A DNA stretch of 64,000 bases, from the NCBI GenBank assembly GCA_016704565.1, contig JADIZV010000001.1, positions 558,001-622,000 of the forward strand, in the 5' to 3' direction. The stretch is from Candidatus Phosphoribacter baldrii (GTDB lineage Bacteria; Actinomycetota; Actinomycetes; Actinomycetales; Dermatophilaceae). Every line of letters starts with the position of its first letter. The stretch's first letter is position 1. The position numbers and the translations under genes are program-made. The notes beneath the pieces are model-generated. The model worked only from the letters and a program-made list of their open reading frames with translations. It was not told the DNA's origin and searched no databases. Positions 8,646-16,773 of the stretch are shown in pieces.

Positions 8646-9170
8646 GACGTCCCACACGTGGTGACGCAAGTCGTGCAGCGCGTAGATGCCCAGCGTGGCG
8701 ATCGTGAACTCCGACCCGTTGCTGCGAGTGCCGGGCCGCTGCCAGTCCTCCTTGGTGACCCGCTCGAAGACCAGGGCCAGGGCCTCGCCGGCCTTGCCGA
8801 TTTGTTTGGCCACCGTCGCGGGGTCCTGCGCCCAGTAGCGGTCCTGCTGGGCCGTCTCGTCCTGGTCCCAGTTGGCGAAGACCGGGTTGTCCTGCGCGAG
8901 CATGAGCTCGACCCGCTCGGCGAACAGGCGCATGACGTCGCGCACATGACAGGCGTATTCCAGCGGCGACCACACGTGCTTCTTGGGACGCTCGGCGACC
9001 TCTGGCTGCACGAGCACCGCGGGCCACCGCGACGCCGTCTCGCGCACCGCCTCGGCCAACCGCTTGGGTCGGATCGTCGCCGCGTCGAAGCCGCACTCCT
9101 TGCAGGGCTCGCGCAGCACCCAGGTCCAGTCCTTGTCGTCAGCGGGCGGCACGGCGGGTTTCGGGACCAT
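8637..9170 (-). CDS. DinB/DfsB-like four-helix metalloprotein
   Basis: A 177-residue protein of the DinB/YfiT superfamily, four-helix proteins that often bind a divalent metal through three histidines and act in thiol-dependent transfer or detoxification. Candidate ligands are the histidine in EYACHVRDVMRLF (about residue 77) and the pair in LHDLRHHVWDV near the C-terminus. The unusual N-terminal CKECGFD pair of cysteines (about residues 23-26) could be functional. Its substrate is unknown. It is divergent from the lipid kinase; the 140-bp gap contains one GTATGCCG motif at 9178. Confidence 0.75.
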   Translation of the reverse strand: MVPKPAVPPADDKDWTWVLREPCKECGFDAATIRPKRLAEAVRETASRWPAVLVQPEVAERPKKHVWSPLEYACHVRDVMRLFAERVELMLAQDNPVFANWDQDETAQQDRYWAQDPATVAKQIGKAGEALALVFERVTKEDWQRPGTRSNGSEFTIATLGIYALHDLRHHVWDVRG

Positions 9171-9310
9171 GGATGAAGTATGCCGTCCACCCCCGGCCGT
9201 CCGCTCCGTAGAACTGAGCCGGGTTCTGGACCACGGCAGGGCTTCGCGGGCCAGCCACCAGCTCCCCAGGTCGGCGCCGACGGATCGGCCGCGTCGTATA
9301 CCGTCGGAGG

Positions 9311-10411
9311 GTGCCGGAAAACCTGCTGTGGTGGATCGTCGGAGCGGTGGTGCTCTTCGCCGCCATCGGCGTGGCTGCGGCCATGGCCAATCGGGGCACC
9401 GGCGACTATGACGCGTTGTCCCAACGGCTGCGTCGGCGCCGTCCGCACCGCGACACCTTCCGAGAGACCCCGGTCGACGACGAGCCGCCCCGGCGCGCGG
9501 CCGTCATCGTCAACCCGACCAAGTTCGACGACCTTCCCGACGTGCGAGCCCGGATCGCCGGCGTCTGCGCCGCGAACGGGTGGGGCCCGCCGATCTGGGC
9601 CGAGACGACGGTCGCGGAGCCTGGAACCTCCCAAGCCCGTCAGGCCCTGGCCGCCGGTGCTGTGCTGGTCTGCCCGCTGGGCGGAGATGGGACAGTGCGA
9701 GCCGTCGCCAAGGCCCTGGTCGACACGGGCACGCCGCTGGGCCTGCTCCCGGCCGGCACCGGCAACCTGCTGGCCCGCAACCTCGACCTGCCGATCGACT
9801 CGATCGAGAAGGCCCTGGTCGTCGCCCTCACCGGGCACAACAAGAGCGTCGACGTCGGTCACATCGTCATCGACCGCAGCGAGGGGTCCGCTGCCGAGGA
9901 GGACACCTTCTTCGTCATGGCCGGCATCGGTTTTGACGCGGCGGTGATGGCCGGAGCACCGGAGCACCTCAAGCGGCAGGTGGGGAATGCGGCATACATC
10001 CTCGCGGGGCTGCGCAACATGAAGGGCCCACAGTTCAAGGCCCGGATGAGCGTCGACGGGGGGATGGAGTTCACCCGCCGCACCCGCACGGTGTTGCTCG
10101 GCAACTGCGGGAAGATCTTCGGCGGCCTGGTGCTCATGCCCGAGGCCAAGATCGACGATGGGCTCATCGACTCAGTCGTCATGTCTCCCAAGGGAATCGT
10201 CGGCTGGACCGCCGTCCTGGCGCGGGTCGTCAGCCGTCAGCGCAAGGGGCACCCGATCGTCGACCACCACACGGGCCGCGAGATCAGGGTGCGGTTCGAC
10301 CGGCCGGAAGAGTTGCAGCTCGACGGCGACACGGTCGGGCCGGTGCGCTCGGTGACCGCGTCGGTCCGTCCAGGCGCCCTCGTCGTCCGGGTCGCCGGCC
10401 CGACGGGCTGA
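9311..10411 (+). CDS. Diacylglycerol kinase-family lipid kinase
   Basis: A 366-residue protein with an N-terminal membrane helix (residues about 5-26) and a DAGK catalytic domain from about residue 60. The nucleotide-binding GGDGT is near 124-128 and the substrate-side motif LLPAGTGNLLARNLDLP follows. The C-terminal beta-rich part contains GNCGKIFGGLVLMPEAKIDDG, typical of DgkB/YegS-like enzymes. It probably phosphorylates diacylglycerol or a related lipid at the inner membrane face. GTG at 9311 was chosen because it begins just before the membrane helix. Confidence 0.9.
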   Translation: MPENLLWWIVGAVVLFAAIGVAAAMANRGTGDYDALSQRLRRRRPHRDTFRETPVDDEPPRRAAVIVNPTKFDDLPDVRARIAGVCAANGWGPPIWAETTVAEPGTSQARQALAAGAVLVCPLGGDGTVRAVAKALVDTGTPLGLLPAGTGNLLARNLDLPIDSIEKALVVALTGHNKSVDVGHIVIDRSEGSAAEEDTFFVMAGIGFDAAVMAGAPEHLKRQVGNAAYILAGLRNMKGPQFKARMSVDGGMEFTRRTRTVLLGNCGKIFGGLVLMPEAKIDDGLIDSVVMSPKGIVGWTAVLARVVSRQRKGHPIVDHHTGREIRVRFDRPEELQLDGDTVGPVRSVTASVRPGALVVRVAGPTG

Positions 10412-10444
10412 GACCGCCGCCCGCCGACGCTGAGCGAGCCGGTG

Positions 10445-11314
10445 TCAGGCCTCGCGGGCCGGGTGGCTCGCTGGGACGGCTTCGCGGGCCGGTTCCGTGG
10501 TCGTCTTCGGCGATCCGACCCCGCGCAGGAAGAGCGGCATAACAACGATGAGGTATGCCGCCCACGCCCCGATCTCCAGCACGGCCATCCGCGGACGGAG
10601 GTTGAAGATTCCCCGGACCACCATGGCCAGCGGCGAGGCCGGGTCGACGACGCTGCGCAGGTCGAAGGCGTAGACGCCGTCACCGGGGAGGACACCCGCC
10701 TCCTGAAGCTCGTGCACGGCATACGCGAGGATGCCGGCGGCGACCACGACGAGGCCGGCACCGGTCCAGCGGAAGAAGCGGGCGAGGTTGATCCGGACCG
10801 CACCGGCATAGATGGCGACGCCCATGGCGACCGCGGCACCGATGCCGACCACCCAGCCGAGGGCGGGGGCCAGGCCGGTCTCGGCGGCGGACTGGACGGT
10901 CGCGTAGAAGAACAGGGCCGACTCCAGGCCTTCGCGCCCGACGCCGAGGAAGGCGACGGTGGCGATGGCCAGTGGTCCGGCGTCGATCGCACGGTCGAGC
11001 TTGCCGGTCAGCTCGCCGGCGAACCGGCGACCCACCGAGCGCATCCAGAACACCATGCCGGTGACCAGGACAACCGCGAGCAGCGACGCGACGCCGGTGA
11101 CGAGCTCGGCGGTGTGGTCATCCAGGCCGTCGGTGCCGAAGGTGAGCACCGCGCCCACGACGACCGAGAGCCCGACCGCCGCGCCCACGCCGGTCCAGAC
11201 GTGTCGCAGCGCCCAGCGCCGGTCGGTCTTGACCAGGAAGGCGACCAGGATGACGACGACCAGGGCTGCTTCGAGGCCTTCGCGCAGGCCGATGAGGGCA
11301 TTGGAGACGAACAC
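10445..11314 (-). CDS. FTR1/EfeU-type high-affinity iron permease
   Basis: A 289-residue seven-helix iron permease. The first REGLE motif (LIGLREGLEAALV) is near residues 7-17, and a second, GREGLESALFFYA, near 140-150; in this family the glutamates of both repeats are the iron ligands. The GTG at 11314 was preferred because CCAGGAG lies 4-5 bases before it and homology begins at VFVSNALIGLREGLE. A DtxR/IdeR-like box just upstream predicts repression when iron is plentiful. No EfeO or EfeB partner is adjacent; the next gene upstream on this strand is pheA. Confidence 0.9.
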   Translation of the reverse strand: MFVSNALIGLREGLEAALVVVILVAFLVKTDRRWALRHVWTGVGAAVGLSVVVGAVLTFGTDGLDDHTAELVTGVASLLAVVLVTGMVFWMRSVGRRFAGELTGKLDRAIDAGPLAIATVAFLGVGREGLESALFFYATVQSAAETGLAPALGWVVGIGAAVAMGVAIYAGAVRINLARFFRWTGAGLVVVAAGILAYAVHELQEAGVLPGDGVYAFDLRSVVDPASPLAMVVRGIFNLRPRMAVLEIGAWAAYLIVVMPLFLRGVGSPKTTTEPAREAVPASHPAREA

Positions 11315-11333
11315 GGCACTCCTGGAGAGGAAG

Positions 11334-11352
11334 TTAGGCAAGCCTTACCTGA
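11334..11352. promoter_or_regulatory. Putative DtxR/IdeR iron box
   Basis: TTAGGCAAGCCTTACCTGA matches the mycobacterial/corynebacterial iron-box consensus TTAGGTTAGGCTAACCTAA at 14 of 19 positions and keeps dyad symmetry. It lies 20 bp upstream of the iron permease start, a position suited to iron-dependent repression. Confidence 0.75.
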
Positions 11353-11421
11353 CTAGGTTCTCACAGGCCGGGTCGAAGTTTCCACCCGGGTGGCTGGAGT
11401 CACAGCAGCCGCGAATTGCCC

Positions 11422-12348
11422 TCAGGACAGGGCATCGATCCATGCCCGAGCAGCGACGAAGTCGGCGTCCTGCATGCCGGAGTCGATGATGCCGGGGCGC
11501 CCGTCCGCGCGCGGGTAGGACCCGAGGAAGCGCACGTCGGCGCAGACCCGTTTGAGGCCGATGAGCGACTCGCGGACCCGCTCCTCGGCCAGGTGGCCCT
11601 CGAAGTCGATCGAGAAGCAGTAGGACCCCATCGCCTCGCCGGTCGGGCGCGACTCCAAGCGCACCATGTTGACGCCCCGGACCGCGAACTGCTCCAGCAG
11701 CTCGAGCAGGCCCCCAGGCCGGTCGAGCTTCTGGAAAAGGACGACGGTGGTCTTGTCGGCACCACTCGGGGGCGGCAGGTGGCCGGGCCGGCTCACGAGC
11801 ACGAACCGGGTCACCGCGCCGCCGTTGTCGCCGATGTCGTCGGCGAGGACATCCAGACCGAACCGAGCGGCGGCCCCCGGCGCGCACACCGCTGCGTCGA
11901 ACGACGGGTGGCTCTCGGTCGCGAGTGTCTGCGCCGAGGCCGCGGTGGACAACGTCGGCAGGTATGCCGCGTCCGGCAGGTTCGCCTCCATCCAGCCGCG
12001 GACTTGGGCCCAGGCATGCGAGTGGGTGCCGACGGCGCGGACCTGGGCGAGCGGCATACCGGGTCGGGCAGCCAGCACGAAAGTGATGGGGACGAGCACC
12101 TCCCCGATGATGTGCAGCTGTTCGCCAACGGACAGGGCGTCGAGGGTCGCGCTGACGCCGCCTTCGACGGAGTTTTCGATGGGGACCATCGCGGCATCGA
12201 TCTGGCCGTCGCGCAGGGCCCGCAGCGCGCCGCCCACCGAGCCGAACGGGTGGTGGTCGCCCTCATGGGAGGCCGCCCACTGGCGCAGCGCCATCTCGCA
12301 GAAGGTCCCCTCCGGGCCGAGGTAGCCGAAGCGGGTCATCGGGACCAC
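11422..12348 (-). CDS. pheA: Prephenate dehydratase
   Basis: A 308-residue enzyme converting prephenate to phenylpyruvate in phenylalanine synthesis. The catalytic domain starts with FGYLGPEGTF and contains DAAMVPIENSVEGGVSATLD. The conserved T-R-F motif is in GGAVTRFVLVSRP (about residues 178-190). An ACT regulatory domain follows, with GGLLELLEQFAVRGVNMVRLESRP, whose GALV/ESRP motifs bind phenylalanine for feedback inhibition. No chorismate mutase domain is fused. An alternative ATG three codons downstream (12339) would give MTRFGYLG. Confidence 0.95.
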   Translation of the reverse strand: MVPMTRFGYLGPEGTFCEMALRQWAASHEGDHHPFGSVGGALRALRDGQIDAAMVPIENSVEGGVSATLDALSVGEQLHIIGEVLVPITFVLAARPGMPLAQVRAVGTHSHAWAQVRGWMEANLPDAAYLPTLSTAASAQTLATESHPSFDAAVCAPGAAARFGLDVLADDIGDNGGAVTRFVLVSRPGHLPPPSGADKTTVVLFQKLDRPGGLLELLEQFAVRGVNMVRLESRPTGEAMGSYCFSIDFEGHLAEERVRESLIGLKRVCADVRFLGSYPRADGRPGIIDSGMQDADFVAARAWIDALS

Positions 12349-12423
12349 GCCTGCGGGCGGGGACGGGGGTGGTCAGGGCTGCGGTGGCGCACGGTGGGCA
12401 GGGTATTACGCTCGGTGCCCACC

Positions 12424-13059
12424 ATGACATTCAGTATCGCCGTCGCCGCGGCCGCTTTCGTGTTGATCTTCCCCGTGGAGTTCCCGGACAAGACGTTCGT
12501 CGCGACGTTGGTGTTGGCGACCCGGTTCCGGCCGTTGCTGGTGTGGATCGGGGTGGCGAGCGCCTTCCTCGTGCAGACGATCGTGGCGGTGGTGGCCGGT
12601 CAGCTGCTCACCAACCTGCCGCGGACGCCGGTCGAGGTGGCCTCCGGGTTGCTGTTCCTCGTCGGCGGCATCATCCTCATCCGCGGGGCGAGCCGTGCGG
12701 ATGCTGAGGAGGCCGAGGCGGAGGCGGAGTTCACCGAGGTGGCGGAGTCGAAGGCCGGGGCCACGGGGGTCAAGGCCATTGCGACGAGCTTCCTCGTGCT
12801 GTTCCTGGCCGAGTGGGGCGACCTCTCGCAGCTGCTCACCGCCAACCTGGTGATCCGTTACGGCGAGCCGTTGTCGGTCGGGGTGGGGTCATTCCTTGCG
12901 TTGGCGACCGTGTCCGGCCTGGCGGCGGCGTTGGGGCACCAGTTGTTGCGCCGGGTCAGGCTGGCGACGATCCGCCGGATCGGTGGTGGCGTCTGCCTGA
13001 CCCTGGCGGCACTCACGGTGCTCGGGCTGTTCGGTGTCGACGTGCCGATCCTCGGCTGA
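12424..13059 (+). CDS. UPF0016/GDT1-family cation exporter
   Basis: A 211-residue membrane protein with two homologous three-helix halves. Each half carries the family E-x-x-D motif: EFPDKTF near residues 20-26 and EWGDLSQ near 135-141. An acidic linker (EEAEAEAEFTE) joins the halves. Characterised relatives (MneA/MntX-like, Gdt1, TMEM165) export manganese or calcium. No yybP-ykoY manganese riboswitch is visible in the short leader. It converges on the DUF5926 gene across a 136-bp repeat-containing gap. Confidence 0.88.
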   Translation: MTFSIAVAAAAFVLIFPVEFPDKTFVATLVLATRFRPLLVWIGVASAFLVQTIVAVVAGQLLTNLPRTPVEVASGLLFLVGGIILIRGASRADAEEAEAEAEFTEVAESKAGATGVKAIATSFLVLFLAEWGDLSQLLTANLVIRYGEPLSVGVGSFLALATVSGLAAALGHQLLRRVRLATIRRIGGGVCLTLAALTVLGLFGVDVPILG

Positions 13060-13076
13060 GCTCCCTCCCCCCCTCT

Positions 13077-13139
13077 CGCCGAGATTGACGTTGCGAGCGG
13101 TTGGCCCGGCGTGTCCTGCAGCCAAGGTCAATCTCGGCG
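13077..13139. terminator. 13-bp inverted repeat in convergent gap
   Basis: CGCCGAGATTGAC (13077-13089) and GTCAATCTCGGCG (13127-13139) are perfect inverted arms around a 37-bp loop. The position between two converging genes suits a bidirectional terminator, though there is no T-tract. Confidence 0.55.
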
Positions 13140-13193
13140 GGTCGAAAAGGGGGATGGGGTCGAAAAGGGGGATCAGGTCGAAAAGGGGGTGGG
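13140..13193. repeat. 18-bp tandem repeat GGTCGAAAAGGGGGAT
   Basis: Three consecutive copies begin at 13140, 13158 and 13176, each starting GGTCGAAAAGGGGG, and a fourth GGTC begins at 13194. It directly follows the inverted repeat and ends at the stop codon of the DUF5926 gene. A-rich words are unusual at this G+C. Confidence 0.75.
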
Positions 13194-13195
13194 GG

Positions 13196-14095
13196 TCAGC
13201 GGAGGGTGACCTGACGGCTCAGCAGGCCGTTGCGGGCCCGGCGCTCCTGCGCGGTCAGCGGTGTCGAATCGGCGATCGCCTCGGACAAACGCCCCGACAT
13301 CGCCACCACGGCATCCTCGAACGACTCCGCAGCCGCCTCTGGGTCGACCTCCCACACAGGGACGAGCAACCCACAGGCCCGGAACGCCCCAAGCAACCGC
13401 GCGTCCCCGCCCAACCGGTTGGTGTCGGCCGCAGTGAGTCGGGCCAGCCCGTCGGTCGCGGCCTCCTCGGCCTGCGGCAGCACCCATCGGACGAAGGTGC
13501 GCTCACCGAATCGCACCCAGAACACGCTCGGCGCGCCCGCGACCCGAGTCGAGGGCACGATCGACTGGTTGGCCTGCTCGAGCGATGCGGCCCCGTCGTC
13601 GTCGAGCTCGGCGTCGCCCACCCAGAACCCGAACCCTTCGTGCAACGTCACCTCGAAGGGCGCCGCTGGGTCGATGAGGTCCTGCAGTCGGGGGGTGTCG
13701 GCGGTCGGGGTCGGCACCTGGGTGATCGGCGTTCCCTCGGGGCTGGCCGCCGCGAGCAGCCAGGCACCGGCAATGTCCCGGCTTGCATCGCCGCAGGTCG
13801 CCCCGGCCTGAGTGGCCACCAGCACGCTTCCACCCGTGCGGTGCAGCGCGGGCCACGCCATCGGCAGGACCGTCGCCAAGGTCGCGTCTCGCGGTGCATC
13901 GCCGACCAGGTCAGCGGTCGCCGTGCCCTCCACAAGCCGCACCGATGCCGTTGCCGCCGGCAGGATCTCGCGCATCGCCACCCATTCGGTCTCCGACGGG
14001 AGCCCTTCAAAAGGTCGCCGCACAAAAGGTGCCGCAGCGGGTCGGACCGACCCAGAGGTATGCCGTGTCTCGCGCCGTTTGCTCGCCTTGCCCAT
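13196..14095 (-). CDS. DUF5926 family protein
   Basis: A 299-residue cytoplasmic protein recognisable by VRRPFEGLPSETEWVAMREILPAATA, TLATVLPMAWPAL, GDASRDIAGAWLLA, RLQDLIDPAAPFEV and the C-terminal TAQERRARNGLLSRQVTLR, which match the actinobacterial DUF5926 family as I recall it from Streptomyces. Many relatives carry an N-terminal SEC-C cysteine motif (CPCGSG-type); here the N-terminus is a short basic MGKASKRRETRHT and that motif is absent. Its role is unknown. The start at 14095 was chosen because upstream residues look non-coding. Confidence 0.8.
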   Translation of the reverse strand: MGKASKRRETRHTSGSVRPAAAPFVRRPFEGLPSETEWVAMREILPAATASVRLVEGTATADLVGDAPRDATLATVLPMAWPALHRTGGSVLVATQAGATCGDASRDIAGAWLLAAASPEGTPITQVPTPTADTPRLQDLIDPAAPFEVTLHEGFGFWVGDAELDDDGAASLEQANQSIVPSTRVAGAPSVFWVRFGERTFVRWVLPQAEEAATDGLARLTAADTNRLGGDARLLGAFRACGLLVPVWEVDPEAAAESFEDAVVAMSGRLSEAIADSTPLTAQERRARNGLLSRQVTLR

Positions 14096-14207
14096 GGGCG
14101 CCAACCCTACGACGCTTCCCGACGGCCTCGCGCCGCGCGGCCACTCGGGGACCGGGCCGGGCCACCCCACTGGCCGGGCCCGCAGACCCAGCCAACAGAT
14201 GCGGGCG

Positions 14208-15437
14208 TCAGTATGCCGCGACCCCCGGGTCCTCGGCGGGCGGGTCGACCAGCGCGGGGATCCGGGTCAACCACCAGGCCAACCCCAGCCCGATCACCGC
14301 CAACGACCCCGTGAGAGCCAGCACGGCAGGCCAGCCGCCACCAGCCCAGGCCGGACCGGCCAGACCCCCGAACAGCGAGGACCCGCCGTAATAGGCAACC
14401 AGATAGAACGCTGAGGCCTGGCCGATCCCCCCGCCCCCGAATTGAGCCCGAGCCACGACCCACCCCGACGCCAGCCCGTGAACCGCGAAGAACGCCCCGG
14501 AGAACACCACCAACCCCACGAGGAAAATCCACAGCGGGGCCGCAGCCGTCACGGCCAGGCCGATGGCTAACGCCCCGAACGCCACGGGGAGCACCGGCCG
14601 ACGCCCGACCCGGTCGGCGAGGCGACCGGCATACGTCGAGGTGAGCGAGCCGGGCGCGTAGGCGAGGTAAACCAGGGACGCGGCAGCCACCCCGAGCGCA
14701 TAGGGCTCCCCGCGCAGGCGAAACCCGACCGTGTTGAAGACCGCAATGAACGCCCCCATGGCGACCGCCGCCACCCCGTAGAGGGCAAGCAGCGCCGGGT
14801 CGGTCACCAGTCGCCGCATCGTCGCCCGCCGCGCCGCCCGGGACGGCTCGGTGCGTCGGAAGCCGCGCGACGGAGGCAGCGTCACCACCACGACCACCGC
14901 GCAGACCAGCCCCACACCCCCCATCGCCGCCAGCGCCCACCGCCATCCGGCGGCGTCGGCGACGGCGCCCACGATGAGCCGCCCCACCATCCCGCCGATC
15001 GCCGTCCCACCGACATAGAGTCCGGTCGCTCCGGCATGGGCGTCGGGGGCAATCTCCTCGCGCAAATAGGCCATCGCCACCGCGGCCATCCCGGCGAGCG
15101 AGATCCCCTGCAACCCGCGCAGGACGAGCAGGGTCGGCCAATTCGGCGCGAGCGAGTGGGCGATCCCGACCACGCTGGTGACGACGACCGACGCCCGGAT
15201 GATCGGGGTCCGACCGACCCGCTCGGTCACCGGCCCGACGGCCAGCAACGCGACCGCCATTGCCAGCGTGGTGACCGAGATCGACAGCGTGGTCGCCGAG
15301 ACCGGCATACTGAAGTCTTCGGCGAGCTCGGGCAGCACGGCCTGCGGGGAGTAGAGCAACGCAAACGTGGTCACCCCCGCAGCGAAGAGCGCGACGGTCA
15401 CCCGCCGGTATGCCGCGTCGCCCGGTCGGTAGCCCAC
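14208..15437 (-). CDS. MFS transporter (YnfM-like)
   Basis: A roughly 409-residue, 12-helix major facilitator. The loop 2-3 motif is GPVTERVGRTPII and its second-half counterpart is GRLADRVGRRPVLPV, both standard MFS signatures. The pattern TFALLYSPQAVLPELAEDFSMP near the N-terminus resembles YnfM/CynX-type exporters. The substrate is unknown. The frame extends to 15683 but would then overlap the divergent oxidoreductase gene; GTG at 15437 is the most plausible start, with GTG 15464 as an alternative. The C-terminus ends in GVAAY, encoded within a GTATGCCG copy. Confidence 0.85.
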   Translation of the reverse strand: MGYRPGDAAYRRVTVALFAAGVTTFALLYSPQAVLPELAEDFSMPVSATTLSISVTTLAMAVALLAVGPVTERVGRTPIIRASVVVTSVVGIAHSLAPNWPTLLVLRGLQGISLAGMAAVAMAYLREEIAPDAHAGATGLYVGGTAIGGMVGRLIVGAVADAAGWRWALAAMGGVGLVCAVVVVVTLPPSRGFRRTEPSRAARRATMRRLVTDPALLALYGVAAVAMGAFIAVFNTVGFRLRGEPYALGVAAASLVYLAYAPGSLTSTYAGRLADRVGRRPVLPVAFGALAIGLAVTAAAPLWIFLVGLVVFSGAFFAVHGLASGWVVARAQFGGGGIGQASAFYLVAYYGGSSLFGGLAGPAWAGGGWPAVLALTGSLAVIGLGLAWWLTRIPALVDPPAEDPGVAAY

Positions 15438-15564
15438 GCCTGCCAGCCTGCCACCCCGGTCCACGACCCGCGTCGACGTCTCAGGTGCTGCCTGGCCGAG
15501 CGGCCGGTCCCTCCGCCGAACGGCCGGACTTCCCGGCAGGGTGGTCGCGGCTACGCTCGGAGTC

Positions 15565-16572
15565 ATGCTGGCCGTCACCGTGACCACACCCGGAGGCCCC
15601 GAGGCGCTCGTCCTTGCCGAGGTCCCGGACCCCTCCCCAGGCGCCGACGAGGTGGTCCTGGACGTCGTCGCTGCCGGTGTCAACCGCGCAGACCTGCTCC
15701 AGCGGCAGGGGCACTATCCCCCGCCACCGGGCGCACCGGCATACCTGGGGCTCGAGTGCAGCGGACGAGTGGCGGCGGTGGGCGCGAACGTCACTGGTTG
15801 GGCCGTTGGCGACCAGGCCTGCGCGCTGCTCTCCGGCGGCGGGTATGCCGCCCGCGTCGCCGTCCCCGCAGGCCAACTGCTGCCGGTGCCTGCGGGCGTG
15901 TCGCTCGTGGACGCGGCGGCGCTGCCCGAGGTGGCCTGCACCGTGTGGTCGAACGTCTTCATGTCGGCGGGGCTGGCGCCCGGACAGTGGCTGCTCGTCC
16001 ACGGTGGTTCGTCGGGGATCGGGACGATGGCCATCCAGCTGGCCCGCGCCATTGGCGCACACGTCGCCGTCACTGCCGGGTCGGCCGAGAAGCTCGACGT
16101 ATGCCGTTCGCTTGGCGCCGAGGTGCTCGTCAACTATCGGGACGAGGACTTCGTCGCCGTGATCAGGGCAGCGACAGCCGAGGACCGTGAGACTGGTCCG
16201 CGCCGGGGCGGTCCGGGAGCCGATGTCATCCTGGACAACATGGGCGCGAAGTACCTCGCGCGCAACGTCGAGGCGCTCGCGGCATACGGGCGGCTCGTGG
16301 TGATCGGGCTGCAAGGGGGCACGCGCGCGGAGCTCGACCTGGGGCTGCTGCTGCGCAAGCGCGCGGCGATCATCGCCACATCGTTGCGGGCCCGGCCGAT
16401 CGATGAGAAGGCCACGATCGTGGCGGCGGTCCGCGAGCATGTCTGGCCGATGATCGAGGCCGGTGCGGTTCGGCCGATCGTGCACGCCAGGATGCCGTTG
16501 GCTGACGTCGCCGACGCGCACCGGCTGCTGGAGTCGTCCACCCACATCGGCAAGGTTCTGCTGACCCTTTAG
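15565..16572 (+). CDS. NAD(P)H:quinone oxidoreductase, zinc-independent MDR family
   Basis: A 335-residue medium-chain reductase of the Qor/PIG3 type. The N-terminal domain contains AGVNRADLLQRQGHYPPPPGAP, characteristic of the PIG3 subgroup. The nucleotide-binding fold has VHGGSSGIGTMAIQLAR near residues 148-164. Zinc-binding cysteines of alcohol dehydrogenases are absent. It probably reduces quinones using NADPH. It is divergent from the MFS gene and is followed by a 62-bp palindrome 41 bp after the stop. Confidence 0.9.
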   Translation: MLAVTVTTPGGPEALVLAEVPDPSPGADEVVLDVVAAGVNRADLLQRQGHYPPPPGAPAYLGLECSGRVAAVGANVTGWAVGDQACALLSGGGYAARVAVPAGQLLPVPAGVSLVDAAALPEVACTVWSNVFMSAGLAPGQWLLVHGGSSGIGTMAIQLARAIGAHVAVTAGSAEKLDVCRSLGAEVLVNYRDEDFVAVIRAATAEDRETGPRRGGPGADVILDNMGAKYLARNVEALAAYGRLVVIGLQGGTRAELDLGLLLRKRAAIIATSLRARPIDEKATIVAAVREHVWPMIEAGAVRPIVHARMPLADVADAHRLLESSTHIGKVLLTL

Positions 16573-16612
16573 GGCGGTTGCTCAACCCCCTGGGCGACCT
16601 GCTCACCCCTCT

Positions 16613-16674
16613 GGTGGCACTTAACACGCTTGCCTGGCAGATGTAGGTGCCAGGTAAGCGGTTTAAGTGCCACC
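16613..16674. repeat. 62-bp palindromic element, copy 2
   Basis: Arms 16613-16639 (starting GGTGGCACTTAA, ending CCTGGCA) and 16648-16674 are inverted over 27 bp with about 24 matches and an 8-bp loop. It has the same length and ends as the element at 1104-1165. Position 8 is C here and G there, and the paired base in the other arm has changed to match. Just upstream, two similar words (GGCGGTTGCTCAACCCCCTGG and GGCGACCTGCTCACCCCTCTGG) form a degenerate direct repeat at about 16573-16614. Confidence 0.75.
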
Positions 16675-16692
16675 GGACTGGAGGGTCATGGG

Positions 16693-16749
16693 TTGACCGG
16701 ACGGCATACTCGGTATAGCGTCTCTGACCAGCAGACATACTGAGTATGT
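16693..16749 (+). promoter_or_regulatory. padR promoter with two candidate operators
   Basis: TTGACC (16693-16698) and TAGCGT (16716-16721) are spaced 17 bp, giving a plausible -35/-10 pair. ATACTCGGTAT (16706-16716) overlaps the -10, and ACATACTGAGTATGT (16735-16749), a perfect 7+1+7 palindrome, lies just downstream. Both share the ATAC-N3-GTAT core, as expected for PadR-type operators controlling the operon's own promoter. AGGAGG at 16761-16766 is the ribosome binding site for padR. Confidence 0.65.
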
Positions 16750-16773
16750 AGCGGGCGCCGAGGAGGTCAGGGG

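Noticed and set aside
12349..12423. Manganese (yybP-ykoY) riboswitch before the GDT1-like gene
   Set aside because: The leader is too short and lacks the conserved loop sequences.
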